Assembly: GCA_010672785.1 (NCBI GenBank)
Contig: JAAHFX010000006.1
Coordinates: forward strand, 61,573-125,572
Direction: 5' to 3'
Origin: Sphaerospermopsis sp. SIO1G1
GTDB lineage: Bacteria > Cyanobacteriota > Cyanobacteriia > Cyanobacteriales > Nostocaceae
DNA length: 64,000 bases
In this document: positions 28,678 to 36,492 of the stretch, piece by piece
Layout of the letters: every line of letters starts with the position of its first letter
Position numbering within the stretch: position 1 is the first letter of the stretch
Made by a program: the position numbers and the translations under genes
The notes under the pieces: generated by a model
Seen by the model: the letters and a program-made list of their open reading frames with translations, nothing else
Told to the model about the DNA's origin: nothing
Database searches by the model: none

Positions 28678-28935
28678 CCAATCACCAATCACCTTTAGTA
28701 ATTCGTAATTCGTAATTCGTAATTCGTAATGCTCCCTTCGGGAGAGCTTCGCTTACGTAATTAAGAAATTTATAGGACTTACGCAAAAGTAACGTCACTG
28801 CGTCATTACGAGCGACAGCGACGTAATCACAAAAATCCTGGGATTGCTTCCTTACACTGCGTTTCAGTCGCAATGACAAATCTTCGTTGCGTAAGTCCTG
28901 ATTTACCCAATCACCAATCACCAGTCACCAATCAC
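28678..28935. repeat. compound repeat block: STRR, hairpin, MITE, STRR
   Basis: In order: AATCACC units (28680-28692), TAATTCG x4 (28698-28729), the palindrome 'gctcccttcgggagagc' (28730-28746), MITE copy H (28774-28899) and CCAATCA/CCAGTCA units up to the stop codon of the Psb32-like gene. Frames read through this block are artefacts of the repeats. Confidence 0.85.
28774..28899. mobile_element. MITE-like element, copy H (long form)
   Basis: 126 bases, AGGACTTACGCA / TGCGTAAGTCCT. The interior 'cattacgagcgacagcgacg' and 'cctgggattgcttcc' is shared with copy K at 43777; B, E and G look like internally shortened forms of it. Confidence 0.87.
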
Positions 28936-29691
28936 CTATGATTCATTTGAAGACTGATCATTTGCAGGTTGATTAATTTGATATATGTAATAGGTGGCCA
29001 TGGGAATAATTGTGGCTGCAATTAATAAACCTATTACCCAAGCGATGGAATTATCTTTATTTTTGTCGGTATCTTCAGCCGTGCTAAATGTACCTTCTAC
29101 TTGTATTGTAGATTGTTCTTGTGGTGGGCCGGGATCAGGTTGACCGGAAAGCACTGTTACTAGGCGATCGCGTACATCTAAGAGTCCTTGATTATATTTG
29201 TTTCCATTACGTAATGCTGCACCTAGTGTTCCTTCGGTGACACTTTCAGCAATTTCATCGGTGAGGATAGTTTTTGCTTCATCTCCGCTGAGAATTGTTG
29301 CACCGTTGGTTACTATGTCAATTACGAATAGGACTTGGTTGGTTTGTTGTTCTGGTGAGGGAAACCATTTTTCAAATAAACCTTGAGCAAAGCTTTCTGG
29401 TGTTTCTCCATAGTCTAAACGACGAATCGTGACTATCCTCACTTCATTACCTGTTTTTTCTGCTAAGTCTTGAAAAGAACTGCTCAGTTTTCCTTCGTTA
29501 TAACGACTGAGAATGTCACCTTCATCTAGAACCCAGGTGTCTGCTGTTAGGTCAGGTATTTGATAAACTCCTGTTGCATAGGCTGGTGTGATCAAGATGG
29601 AAGTCGTCATGATCATTGTTACTATTACGGGTACAATGAGACGACCAAGGTATGCGACACCACTAGATAATTGCTTGAGTAGCTGTTTCAT
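28936..29691 (-). CDS. psb32: TPM domain protein, Psb32/TLP18.3-like
   Basis: 251 residues. A signal peptide or anchor (IVPVIVTMIMTTSILITPAYA) precedes a TPM domain at about residues 45-190: TWVLDEGDILSRY, ALAEKTG-type helix here as FQDLAEKTGNEVRIVTI, and LLDVRDRLVTVL. The C-terminus has one membrane helix (IAWVIGLLIAATIIPMATYY) and a short polar tail. In Synechocystis Psb32, and in plants TLP18.3, this fold protects or helps repair photosystem II. Topology suggests a lumenal TPM domain tied to the thylakoid membrane. Other TPM proteins exist, so the Psb32 name is likely rather than certain. Confidence 0.82.
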   Translation of the reverse strand: MKQLLKQLSSGVAYLGRLIVPVIVTMIMTTSILITPAYATGVYQIPDLTADTWVLDEGDILSRYNEGKLSSSFQDLAEKTGNEVRIVTIRRLDYGETPESFAQGLFEKWFPSPEQQTNQVLFVIDIVTNGATILSGDEAKTILTDEIAESVTEGTLGAALRNGNKYNQGLLDVRDRLVTVLSGQPDPGPPQEQSTIQVEGTFSTAEDTDKNKDNSIAWVIGLLIAATIIPMATYYIYQINQPANDQSSNES

Positions 29692-29801
29692 GAAATGAAT
29701 CCTAAAATACTCTTGCCATCAAAATACTACATCAGCTATGTCAAAAGCACCTGATCTGGGGATAATTGTTGGTGAGTTACTGGAAAATTTATTAATTGAC
29801 A

Positions 29802-30482
29802 ATGACAATAATTTTAACTAATGACGATGGTATAGATGCACCAGGTATTCAAGCTTTGCGAAAAGTAGTGGATGATCAAGATGTGATGATTGCTGCACCA
29901 GGAGAACATCAGTCTGGTTGTGGACATCAGGTAACGACACATAAATCTATTCGCTTACAACGTCGTTCTGAGTTTGAATATGCTATTTTTGGTACTCCCG
30001 CAGATTGTGTCAGGGTTGCTACTACACATCTTTGTCAGGATACTCAACTTGTGTTGTCTGGTATTAATGCTGGTGGTAATTTGGGTGTAGATGCTTATAT
30101 TTCTGGAACTGTGGCCGCTGTGAGGGAAGCTGCAATGCAGGGTATTCCAGGTGTTGCTATTTCTCAATACCGTAAAGCTAAGTTAGATTATGACTGGGAT
30201 TTAGCTGCTAAATTCACCAAGGCAATATTAGCAGATTTACTGAAACTTCCCTTGGATGCTGGTAGCTTTTGGAATGTGAATTTACCCCATCTGCTACCAG
30301 GAGATGCTGATCCTCAGATTGTTTTTTGTCAACCTTGCACTAAACCCTTACCAGTGAATTATCGAATAGAAGGTGATAATTTTTATTACACAGGTGAATA
30401 TAGTCAACGCGATCGCACTCCTGGTAGTGATGTGGATGTATGTTTTTCCGGTAATATTGCCATTACTCAGTTAAAGGTGTGA
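29802..30482 (+). CDS. surE: 5'/3'-nucleotidase SurE
   Basis: 226 residues from MTIILTNDDG; a TTG two codons upstream also lies in frame. The N-terminal ILTNDDGIDAPGIQAL with the metal-binding Asp pair, GEHQSGCGHQVT, GTPADCVRVA and SGINAGGNLGVDAYISGTVAAVREA are diagnostic. SurE removes phosphate from nucleoside 5'- and 3'-monophosphates and short polyphosphate. Its 3' end overlaps the convergent coiled-coil gene by 12 bases, so the two messages are complementary at their ends. Confidence 0.94.
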   Translation: MTIILTNDDGIDAPGIQALRKVVDDQDVMIAAPGEHQSGCGHQVTTHKSIRLQRRSEFEYAIFGTPADCVRVATTHLCQDTQLVLSGINAGGNLGVDAYISGTVAAVREAAMQGIPGVAISQYRKAKLDYDWDLAAKFTKAILADLLKLPLDAGSFWNVNLPHLLPGDADPQIVFCQPCTKPLPVNYRIEGDNFYYTGEYSQRDRTPGSDVDVCFSGNIAITQLKV

Positions 30483-30839
30483 CGTTTCTTCATCTACACT
30501 TTGTAGTAATAAGACAATTTTATCTACAGTTTTTGTCAGTTGATTAATTTCTTTAATGGAGTCTTGTTGGGTGTCAGCTAGACTTTGGACAGCATCACAC
30601 AAAGCAAAAATTTGATATCCTTGTTGCTGTACTTGTTTTCCTTGGGATTCTACTTGTTCACTGAGAGCATCCACTCTTTGAGCTAGACGTTCAATTGTAT
30701 CAGTAGTAGATAATACAGCTTCACCGATTTGTTCCACTATGGTTTCCAATCGGTTAATTCTTGCTTCTATTCCTGCTGTAATCATTTCCTGAGCGCCCCA
30801 ATTTTGAGAAATCATCATAGTAATATTGCTAATATTCAT
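30471..30839 (-). CDS. small coiled-coil protein, unknown function
   Basis: 122 residues. From about residue 24 the sequence is a near-continuous heptad pattern (IEARINRLETIVEQIGEAV, TIERLAQRVDALSEQVES, QGKQVQQQGYQIFAL, IKEINQLTKTVDKIVLLL) with no charged breaks, so it should form a long coiled coil or bundle. No signal or membrane segment. Such proteins are common in cyanobacteria and are hard to classify. Overlaps the end of surE tail to tail. Confidence 0.72.
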   Translation of the reverse strand: MNISNITMMISQNWGAQEMITAGIEARINRLETIVEQIGEAVLSTTDTIERLAQRVDALSEQVESQGKQVQQQGYQIFALCDAVQSLADTQQDSIKEINQLTKTVDKIVLLLQSVDEETSHL

Positions 30840-31078
30840 CCAATAATTTCCGCATCAGCACTAAAGTGTGCTACGTGAAATTCCTCTATTAAAAAAATGC
30901 TCTTTTCTATGATTAATGATTACTTAGTAGCATCTTTTACTTTAAGTTAATACTTTTAGGGTATTTACTGAAATATTATCGGGTTAACACTTGTGCCAAT
31001 TGTTATATTTTTGACTAACAGTTATTAACTTCAATATATTTCTAGTCATGCAAGCACCCTAAAAATATTTTCTTGCTC

Positions 31079-31768
31079 TTAGATTAATACATTACTGAGA
31101 AATACGACACCAATTGCACAAAAAGTTAACCCAATCCAATGAATAGTTGTGGGTAGTAATTGGTTAACTGCTTTTTTGCTAATTATTGTGCTGATTTTTC
31201 GGACAGACAAGATAATTACAGTTTGAGTAAAGGTGACGGCCACTAAATATATCACTTTTGTCACAAGGTCTGTACTAATGACGGCTTGACTATCAACATA
31301 ACCTTGAGATAATCCACCCATGATAGCAAGGATGGTGACAGCGAACCAAGGGATTTCGGTAGTGGGTAAGAAGATAAACATCATACCGGAGATAATAGTA
31401 CAGATAGCTATAGCTGCGCTGACTGTAGATATAGCCAATTCTGCACCAGATAAATTCAAGTGTATAATTTGCCCACATAGAGCAGCTAATACAAAAGCCA
31501 TACTGATGTAAACACCACGCACAAATCTAACAGAGAGTAAACCAATAGCAACAATAAAGACTAATTGATCTAAACCCAACACAGGTTCTGCAATACCCCA
31601 AATAAATCCTTCCCAGGGGTTAGAAATACCGTGCTGTATTGATGAACCACCTGATGAAGCCAACAAACTGATTATCACTAAAGCTGCGATCGCCACCATG
31701 AGACGATACTGTTTAGAGGAGGAGACTTCCTCCGTATTATCAAATGCTGAGGATGCAATTTTGAACAT
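31079..31768 (-). CDS. HupE/UreJ-like membrane protein
   Basis: 229 residues with about seven hydrophobic segments. HGISNPWEGFIWGIAEPVLGLDQLVFIVAIGLLS (read as HGISNPWEGF then EPVLGLDQLVF) occupies the place of the HupE/UreJ signature HPxxGxDHxxxM, but the usual His residues are Glu and Gln here. The remaining order of helices fits the family. HupE/UreJ proteins are nickel or cobalt permeases or accessory proteins of hydrogenase and urease; loss of the histidines makes metal transport uncertain. No hydrogenase or urease genes are near. The first 25 residues are polar with one membrane helix following (LMVAIAALVIISLLAS). Confidence 0.7.
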   Translation of the reverse strand: MFKIASSAFDNTEEVSSSKQYRLMVAIAALVIISLLASSGGSSIQHGISNPWEGFIWGIAEPVLGLDQLVFIVAIGLLSVRFVRGVYISMAFVLAALCGQIIHLNLSGAELAISTVSAAIAICTIISGMMFIFLPTTEIPWFAVTILAIMGGLSQGYVDSQAVISTDLVTKVIYLVAVTFTQTVIILSVRKISTIISKKAVNQLLPTTIHWIGLTFCAIGVVFLSNVLI

Positions 31769-32019
31769 AAGAATTAGAGGACAATTATTCTTTTCGGTAA
31801 TTTATATTACTCTAATCCTTAAAAAAAATTCATGTAATTACAGATATTTTTCCGTATGCTAGGGTTTTGCAGATCAAGTGTTTCTGTACCGGTAGGGGGA
31901 AAGGAGTAATCAGAAATGAGATCAGTCATCAATTAGATAAAATAAGACTAATAACGGAAATAGCATCAATTCCCAGCGCTTGCTTAACTTAATCATCTAT
32001 CTATCAAAGTTTAACTTTT

Positions 32020-32358
32020 ATGTCTTCCTCAAAATCTAACAAACGTGTTGTTTACCAGGAATTTGGTAAAGATAACTCAGCAGCTGTAGAGCGCCCAGTT
32101 CAAGAACTACCTCCAAATCAGCAAAATGTGCGAGTACAAGCTACCCGTGCAGGGAGGAAGGGAAAAACTGTGACAGTTATTACCGGGTTTCAAAGCAAAC
32201 CAGAAACCTTAACAGCCTTATTAAAACAGTTAAAATCTCAATGTGGAAGTGGAGGAACATTAAAAGATAATGAAATTGAAATTCAAGGAGATCATAAACA
32301 GAAGATTTTAGACATTTTAATCAAACTTGGTTACAAAGCCAAAATCAGTGGTGGTTAA
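32020..32358 (+). CDS. SUI1/eIF1-like translation factor family protein (YciH type)
   Basis: 112 residues. The N-terminal 45 residues are polar; the SUI1 domain follows: GRKGKTVTVITGFQSKPETL, LKQLKSQCGSGGTLKDNEIEIQGDH and KILDILIKLGYKAKISGG, which contain the family CGSGGT motif. Bacterial SUI1 proteins resemble eukaryotic eIF1 and may affect start-site fidelity. Standalone cytoplasmic gene, followed 89 bases later by a tiny membrane peptide gene. Confidence 0.92.
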   Translation: MSSSKSNKRVVYQEFGKDNSAAVERPVQELPPNQQNVRVQATRAGRKGKTVTVITGFQSKPETLTALLKQLKSQCGSGGTLKDNEIEIQGDHKQKILDILIKLGYKAKISGG

Positions 32359-32447
32359 ATGGTACGGTTTACCGTATGATTTGAGGAATTCAATTAGCTA
32401 CGGCTGATTCTAACTGTTGAAATCAAGAATATTAACGGGAGTACAAA

Positions 32448-32606
32448 ATGGATATTGTCAGAATTTTATGTGCGATTTTCTTACCACCTCTGGGAGTATT
32501 TTTACAAGTGGGTTTGGGATGGGATTTTTGGATTAATATTGTCCTAACTTTTTTTGGTTACATCCCTGGGATTGTTCATGCAATTTGGGTAATTGCCAAG
32601 AAGTAA
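32448..32606 (+). CDS. YqaE/Pmp3 family small membrane peptide
   Basis: 52 residues: two hydrophobic helices joined by a short turn, with the family signature ILCAIFLPPLGVFLQVG and then FWINIVLTFFGYIPGIVHA. Ends in AKK. Pmp3-like proteolipids sit in the plasma membrane and are linked to membrane potential and salt or cold stress in fungi and plants; the bacterial role is unclear. An ACGGGAG sequence lies about eight bases before the ATG. Easily missed because of its length. Confidence 0.9.
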   Translation: MDIVRILCAIFLPPLGVFLQVGLGWDFWINIVLTFFGYIPGIVHAIWVIAKK

Positions 32607-32732
32607 TTATTGTGTCTTGAGGAGAGGTAGTTGTGATATTTCTATCTCTCTTTTTATGTTCAAGTTTTCTGATTTTCTTAATTTTACTAACTTAGCTAAA
32701 TATAAAATTGTAGACTTAAAAGAAAAATGATT

Positions 32733-33137
32733 ATGAATTATAAAGCTATCACTTTAGCAACAATTTTAGGAATTGCTACCCCAGCAATTATTGATGTCAC
32801 AACAACTAAACCAGCATTAGCACAAACATTCGATTATCCAGATGGAACATTTGCGAGTAAAGACTGGAAAGTGAGTGTTTCATATAGCAATAATGTCTAT
32901 TATTACTATGGTGAAAATCGCCGCTATCGTGATTCCTATATTAGTTTATCCGGTGCTGTGACTTCAGGAAATAACGCCCGTCAAATTTACACTTGGAATA
33001 ATAATGGGATGAAATATCGAATTACTTGGCGGCCTAGTGATCCTAATTTTGTGCGTTTAGAGGTGATTAATCCTCGTGGTAGAGTGATTTTAAATCAGAT
33101 ACTTGAATCTGTGCCAGAAGATCCTGTTTCCCCGTAA
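32733..33137 (+). CDS. exported small protein of unknown function
   Basis: About 134 residues from MNYKAI; an in-frame ATG two codons upstream cannot be excluded. The signal peptide ends at TTKPALAQ, and the same pattern (VTTKPAIAQ) ends the signal of the CAP protein at 62.9 kb. The mature part (about 100 residues) is rich in Tyr, Asn and Ser, starting FDYPDGTFASKDWKVSVSY, probably a small beta-sandwich. No cysteines. I recognise no family. It ends near an AGAGTTGCTGAAAAAGT motif and an STRR. Confidence 0.72.
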   Translation: MNYKAITLATILGIATPAIIDVTTTKPALAQTFDYPDGTFASKDWKVSVSYSNNVYYYYGENRRYRDSYISLSGAVTSGNNARQIYTWNNNGMKYRITWRPSDPNFVRLEVINPRGRVILNQILESVPEDPVSP

Positions 33138-33171
33138 ATAAGAGTTGCTGAAAAAGTTATCTGTGGAGACT

Positions 33172-33401
33172 AGGTGACAGGTGACAGGTGACAGGTGACA
33201 GGTGACAGACAAGAGATACAGAGATTTCTATTATTTTCCCAAATGTGCAATTAATTTTGCCCAGGTACTTATTCAAAACTCAAATAGGAATCCTATACCA
33301 TGATCTAATTAATTCTATCCACGTACTTATTAGTCACTATCAAAAAAATAGGTTAATCTTGTATCAGTCATAACTAACCTTACTTAAAAATAGATAAAAC
33401 T
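33172..33401. repeat. STRR (unit AGGTGAC) and dispersed repeat
   Basis: AGGTGAC x5 at 33172-33206, then 'gagatacagagatttctatt' and 'aattaattttgcccaggtac' (33209-33270), which recur inverted near 63610-63670. The remaining 100 bases precede the STAND locus. Confidence 0.75.
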
Positions 33402-33830
33402 ATGGATATTGCTGTAATTGTTAAATTTCTTGCACCTTGTTTACCTTTTTTGATGAATGTGGGTAACAAAGTGTTAGAAGGTGCTTCTCAAGCAGTTGGC
33501 CAGGATATTTGGAATACGGGTAAAGCTATTTGGGGTAAGTTACAACCCAAGGTAGAAACAAAAGCAGCAGCACTGGAAGCAGCGGAAGATGTGGCTAAAA
33601 ATCCAGATGATGAAGATTTACAAGCTAGTTTGCGGGTGCAGTTGAAAAAGATTTTAGAAGCTGATACAGCACTTGCAGAGGAAATAGCAGAACTTTTTAA
33701 ATCACAGTCCTCTAATTATAGTAATGTTGGTGCTAATCATCCTCAATCTTATGATGAAAGTATTCAAAATAATACAGCAGGTGATTTTAAGCAAAATGAT
33801 TTGAGGAGAATCAAAAACGAAAAAAAGTAA
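33402..33830 (+). CDS. N-terminal module of a STAND-type protein, probably joined to the next frame by -1 frameshifting
   Basis: 142 residues. FLAPCLPFLMNVGNKV is a hydrophobic helix, then an Ala/Glu-rich helical region (WGKLQPKVETKAAALEAAEDVAKNP) and DLQASLRVQLKKILEADTALAEEIAEL. I recall this helical module at the N-terminus of larger signalling or STAND proteins in cyanobacteria, from memory. The ORF ends GAA AAA AAG TAA, a perfect A AAA AAG slippery heptamer right before the stop, and the NB-ARC frame is open in the -1 register from upstream of this point. A normal stop gives the free module; a -1 slip gives a fusion of about 846 residues. An alternative is a real indel in the A7 tract. 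Confidence 0.75.
   Translation: MDIAVIVKFLAPCLPFLMNVGNKVLEGASQAVGQDIWNTGKAIWGKLQPKVETKAAALEAAEDVAKNPDDEDLQASLRVQLKKILEADTALAEEIAELFKSQSSNYSNVGANHPQSYDESIQNNTAGDFKQNDLRRIKNEKK
33803..33830 (+). promoter_or_regulatory. candidate programmed -1 ribosomal frameshift site
   Basis: GAGGAG (33803-33808), a 12-base spacer, A AAA AAG (33821-33827) and TAA (33828-33830). E. coli dnaX uses the same heptamer with a Shine-Dalgarno-like box 10 bases upstream. After the slip, translation continues GTA AAT ACG in the frame of the NB-ARC protein. Confidence 0.6.
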
Positions 33831-35941
33831 ATACGGAAATTAATATTTGGGGTGCAGAACAACAAAAGATATTAGATGTTTTAGAAAGCACCACCAAACA
33901 AGAATCACCAGGGATTCTCAAAGCGGGAAATCCTAGTAAAAGTTTGGCTAATTGGACAGGTAGAACTGAAGAAATTGCCGATTTAAAACAATGGTTAAAT
34001 AATCCAAATATTCCTCTGATTGGAATTGAAGGAATTGGGGGAACTGGTAAATCCATGTTAGCCACTAAAATTTATGAAGATGAGGAAATAACGGGTTTTA
34101 AAAAACGGTTTTGGGCTGATGTTAGTTATGGGGCAGTTTTTACTGATGTAGCAACTCAAGTGTTACAAGAATTTGGTTTTGCTGTTCCAAATAATGAACA
34201 AGATTTATTACCAACTTTAATTCAATATTTAAAGGAAAACGAAATCTTATTAATTATTGATAATGTCGAAAGTTTATTAACTCAAAAGCGAGCTTGGGGT
34301 AGTCAATTTTATCAAGATTTTTTTAACACCTGGGTAGAATTTGGCAGTAAAAGTAAAGTCATAATTACCACTAGAGAAAGACCAAAAATCCCCAAATTTC
34401 AATGGCTAAATCTGGGTGGTTTAAAAGTAGAAGATGGGGTAGCACTGTTAAAGGAATTAGGGATTACAGGCAATTTAACAGAATTTGTGGAATTAGTAGA
34501 TGGTTATCCTTTGCTGTTGAAATTTGTGGCAGATTTGTTAATAGAAGAATATCCCCAAGATCCGGATTTAAAAAGATTAACAAGTTTAGGATTAGGAAAT
34601 TTACAGCAATTATTAACAGATGAAAAAGTTGTCGGTGTACACCGTCGAGAAAATGTAGGTATGGTGTTGGTTTTAGATGCTAGTTTTGGGCGGTTGAGTG
34701 ATTTACAAAAATCTCTCTTGCTGAATATTAGTATTTATCGTGCTGCGGTTAATAGTCATGGTGCTAGTTTTGTATGTTCTGATATTTCCCAATCAGAAAT
34801 TGAAACAGAATTAAGAAATTTAGTTAGGCGTTCTTTTTTATCAGAAAAATTAATTGATGATCATAGATATTATCAGTTTCAACCTGTAATTTTAGAATAT
34901 GTTCGTTATCAAGCTGGAAATCAGACAGAATTACATCACCAAGCTATTAATTATTATCGCTCAATTGCTCAAGAGTCAGGTTGGCAAACTAAAGAAGATA
35001 TCCAGGAATATTTAGAAATCTTTTATCATTTTTATCAATTAGAAGATTATGACTTGGCTTTTGAAACTATTAGACATTGCGATAATTTTTTAACTTTACG
35101 GGGTTACTATGCTAACCGAGTAGAATTATATGGGCAATTGGTCAGTAAATGGTCGAGAACGAATGATAAAGAAAATTGGCACTATACAGCTTCTCTTACT
35201 TCATTAGGAAATGCTTACCAGTCTCTGGGACAGTACCAAAAAGCGATTGAATACCACCAGCAGTCTTTGGATATAGCTAGGGAAATTGGCGATGTTCGGA
35301 GGGAAAGTTCTTCTTTAAACAATTTAGGAAATGCTTATGACTCGCTGGGGGAATACCAAAAGGCGATTTCTTTCCACTATGAGTCTTTAGAGATTACTAG
35401 GGAAATTGGTGATATTGAGGGGGAAAGTTCCTCTTTAAATAATTTAGGTCTTGCTTACGATTCCCTGGGGGAATACCAAAAGGCGATCTCTTTCCACCAG
35501 CAGTCTTTAAATATAGCTAAGGAAATCGGCGATATTAGAGGAGAAAGTTATTCTTTAAACAATTTAGGTCTTGTTTACGACTCCCTGGGACAGTACCAAA
35601 AGGCGATTGCATTCTACCAACAGTCTTTGGATATCAAAAGGGAAATTGGCGATATTGGAGGGGAAAGTAATTCTTTAAACAATTTAGGTAATGCGTATAA
35701 AGCGATGGGAAATTATAAACAAGCAATAGATAAATTTCGAGAGTCTCTGAAAATCTGCAACGAAACTAAAAATATCAGAATGCAAGCAGAAAATTGGTTT
35801 GATATAGGGGAAACTTTAGAAAAGGTGAATCGTCAATCAGATGCTATCAAGGCTTATAAAAATTCTCAGCAGCTTTATACAAGGGTGGGTATTGATTTTA
35901 AAATAAAGGATTGCCAAGATGCGATTGTGCGTCTTTCTTAA
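33827..35941 (+). CDS. NB-ARC ATPase with C-terminal TPR repeats (STAND type)
   Basis: Listed from the frameshift point; about 704 residues. The first usual start codon, a TTG at 33944, has no ribosome binding site and cuts off coding-like sequence (INIWGAEQQKILDVLES). The NB-ARC part shows WTGRTEEIADLKQWL, the P-loop IGIEGIGGTGKSMLA, ILLIIDNVESLL (kinase 2), SKVIITTRERP and LVDGYPLLLKFV. A winged-helix-like region precedes about six TPRs from residue 420 on. The TPR units are 40 residues long and almost identical at DNA level. STAND proteins act as switches in signalling, defence or cell death after ligand sensing by the repeats; the N-terminal module would be the effector or adaptor. No toxin domain is evident. 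Confidence 0.85.
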   Translation, partial: VNTEINIWGAEQQKILDVLESTTKQESPGILKAGNPSKSLANWTGRTEEIADLKQWLNNPNIPLIGIEGIGGTGKSMLATKIYEDEEITGFKKRFWADVSYGAVFTDVATQVLQEFGFAVPNNEQDLLPTLIQYLKENEILLIIDNVESLLTQKRAWGSQFYQDFFNTWVEFGSKSKVIITTRERPKIPKFQWLNLGGLKVEDGVALLKELGITGNLTEFVELVDGYPLLLKFVADLLIEEYPQDPDLKRLTSLGLGNLQQLLTDEKVVGVHRRENVGMVLVLDASFGRLSDLQKSLLLNISIYRAAVNSHGASFVCSDISQSEIETELRNLVRRSFLSEKLIDDHRYYQFQPVILEYVRYQAGNQTELHHQAINYYRSIAQESGWQTKEDIQEYLEIFYHFYQLEDYDLAFETIRHCDNFLTLRGYYANRVELYGQLVSKWSRTNDKENWHYTASLTSLGNAYQSLGQYQKAIEYHQQSLDIAREIGDVRRESSSLNNLGNAYDSLGEYQKAISFHYESLEITREIGDIEGESSSLNNLGLAYDSLGEYQKAISFHQQSLNIAKEIGDIRGESYSLNNLGLVYDSLGQYQKAIAFYQQSLDIKREIGDIGGESNSLNNLGNAYKAMGNYKQAIDKFRESLKICNETKNIRMQAENWFDIGETLEKVNRQSDAIKAYKNSQQLYTRVGIDFKIKDCQDAIVRLS
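35204..35803 (+). repeat. five 120-base TPR-coding repeats
   Basis: Units begin TTAGG at 35204, 35324, 35444, 35564 and 35684, exactly 120 bases apart. Units 1-4 share long identical runs such as 'taccaaaaggcgatt' and the LGNAYDSLGEYQKAISFH-type peptide; unit 5 has diverged. Confidence 0.92.
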
Positions 35942-36031
35942 ATCAGAACATTTGTAGTTTTGGGTTTGGGTGTGTGGTTGGTATTGCAATATATATAATA
36001 TAATTTAATTAGTTGATTAACCGCTAAATTT

Positions 36032-36394
36032 ATGAACAATCAAACTATACCTACTAAAAATATTACCAACTATTTCAACTTTCTTACCCCTGGAGATATT
36101 AGACTGAAAAACTCCAGAATTGGCATAGAAACAATTTTATATGAATATCTTGATTGTGGACGCTCTCCAGAGGAAATTACCCAAATATATCAATCTCTTT
36201 CTTTAGAACAAGTATATGCGACAATTCTTTATTATTTACAGAATCAAGAATCTGTAAGTAATTATATGAAAAACTGGATAGAACATGGTCGTAAAATGAG
36301 AGAACAACAACGACTTAATCCTCCACCAGTATCAGAAAAACTCCGCCAATTACGAATAGAAAGAAAGGCAAAAATGCAAAATGCAAAACTATAG
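36032..36394 (+). CDS. DUF433 domain protein (antitoxin-like)
   Basis: 120 residues. YFNFLTPGDIRLKNSRIGIETIL and EEITQIYQSLSLEQVYATILYYL form the DUF433 helix-turn-helix-like domain, and the C-terminus is a basic helix (KLRQLRIERKAKMQN). DUF433 proteins often pair with DUF5615 PIN-like toxins; no such partner is adjacent here, because the next gene is an Rpn-like nuclease. So it may be an orphan antitoxin or a small DNA-binding regulator. It begins 91 bases after the STAND gene on the same strand. Confidence 0.83.
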   Translation: MNNQTIPTKNITNYFNFLTPGDIRLKNSRIGIETILYEYLDCGRSPEEITQIYQSLSLEQVYATILYYLQNQESVSNYMKNWIEHGRKMREQQRLNPPPVSEKLRQLRIERKAKMQNAKL

Positions 36395-36492
36395 AGAAAG
36401 TTATTATTTGGAAGATATAGACAATGCTTATAACTCGCTAGTATCATAGGAAAAAGTGTGTAATTAATAAACTGTTAAAGTTGTAAAATCAA

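Noticed and set aside
28682..28921. A 79-codon minus-strand frame after the DUF2809 gene
   Set aside because: It consists of STRRs, a palindrome and MITE copy H. No protein-like core.
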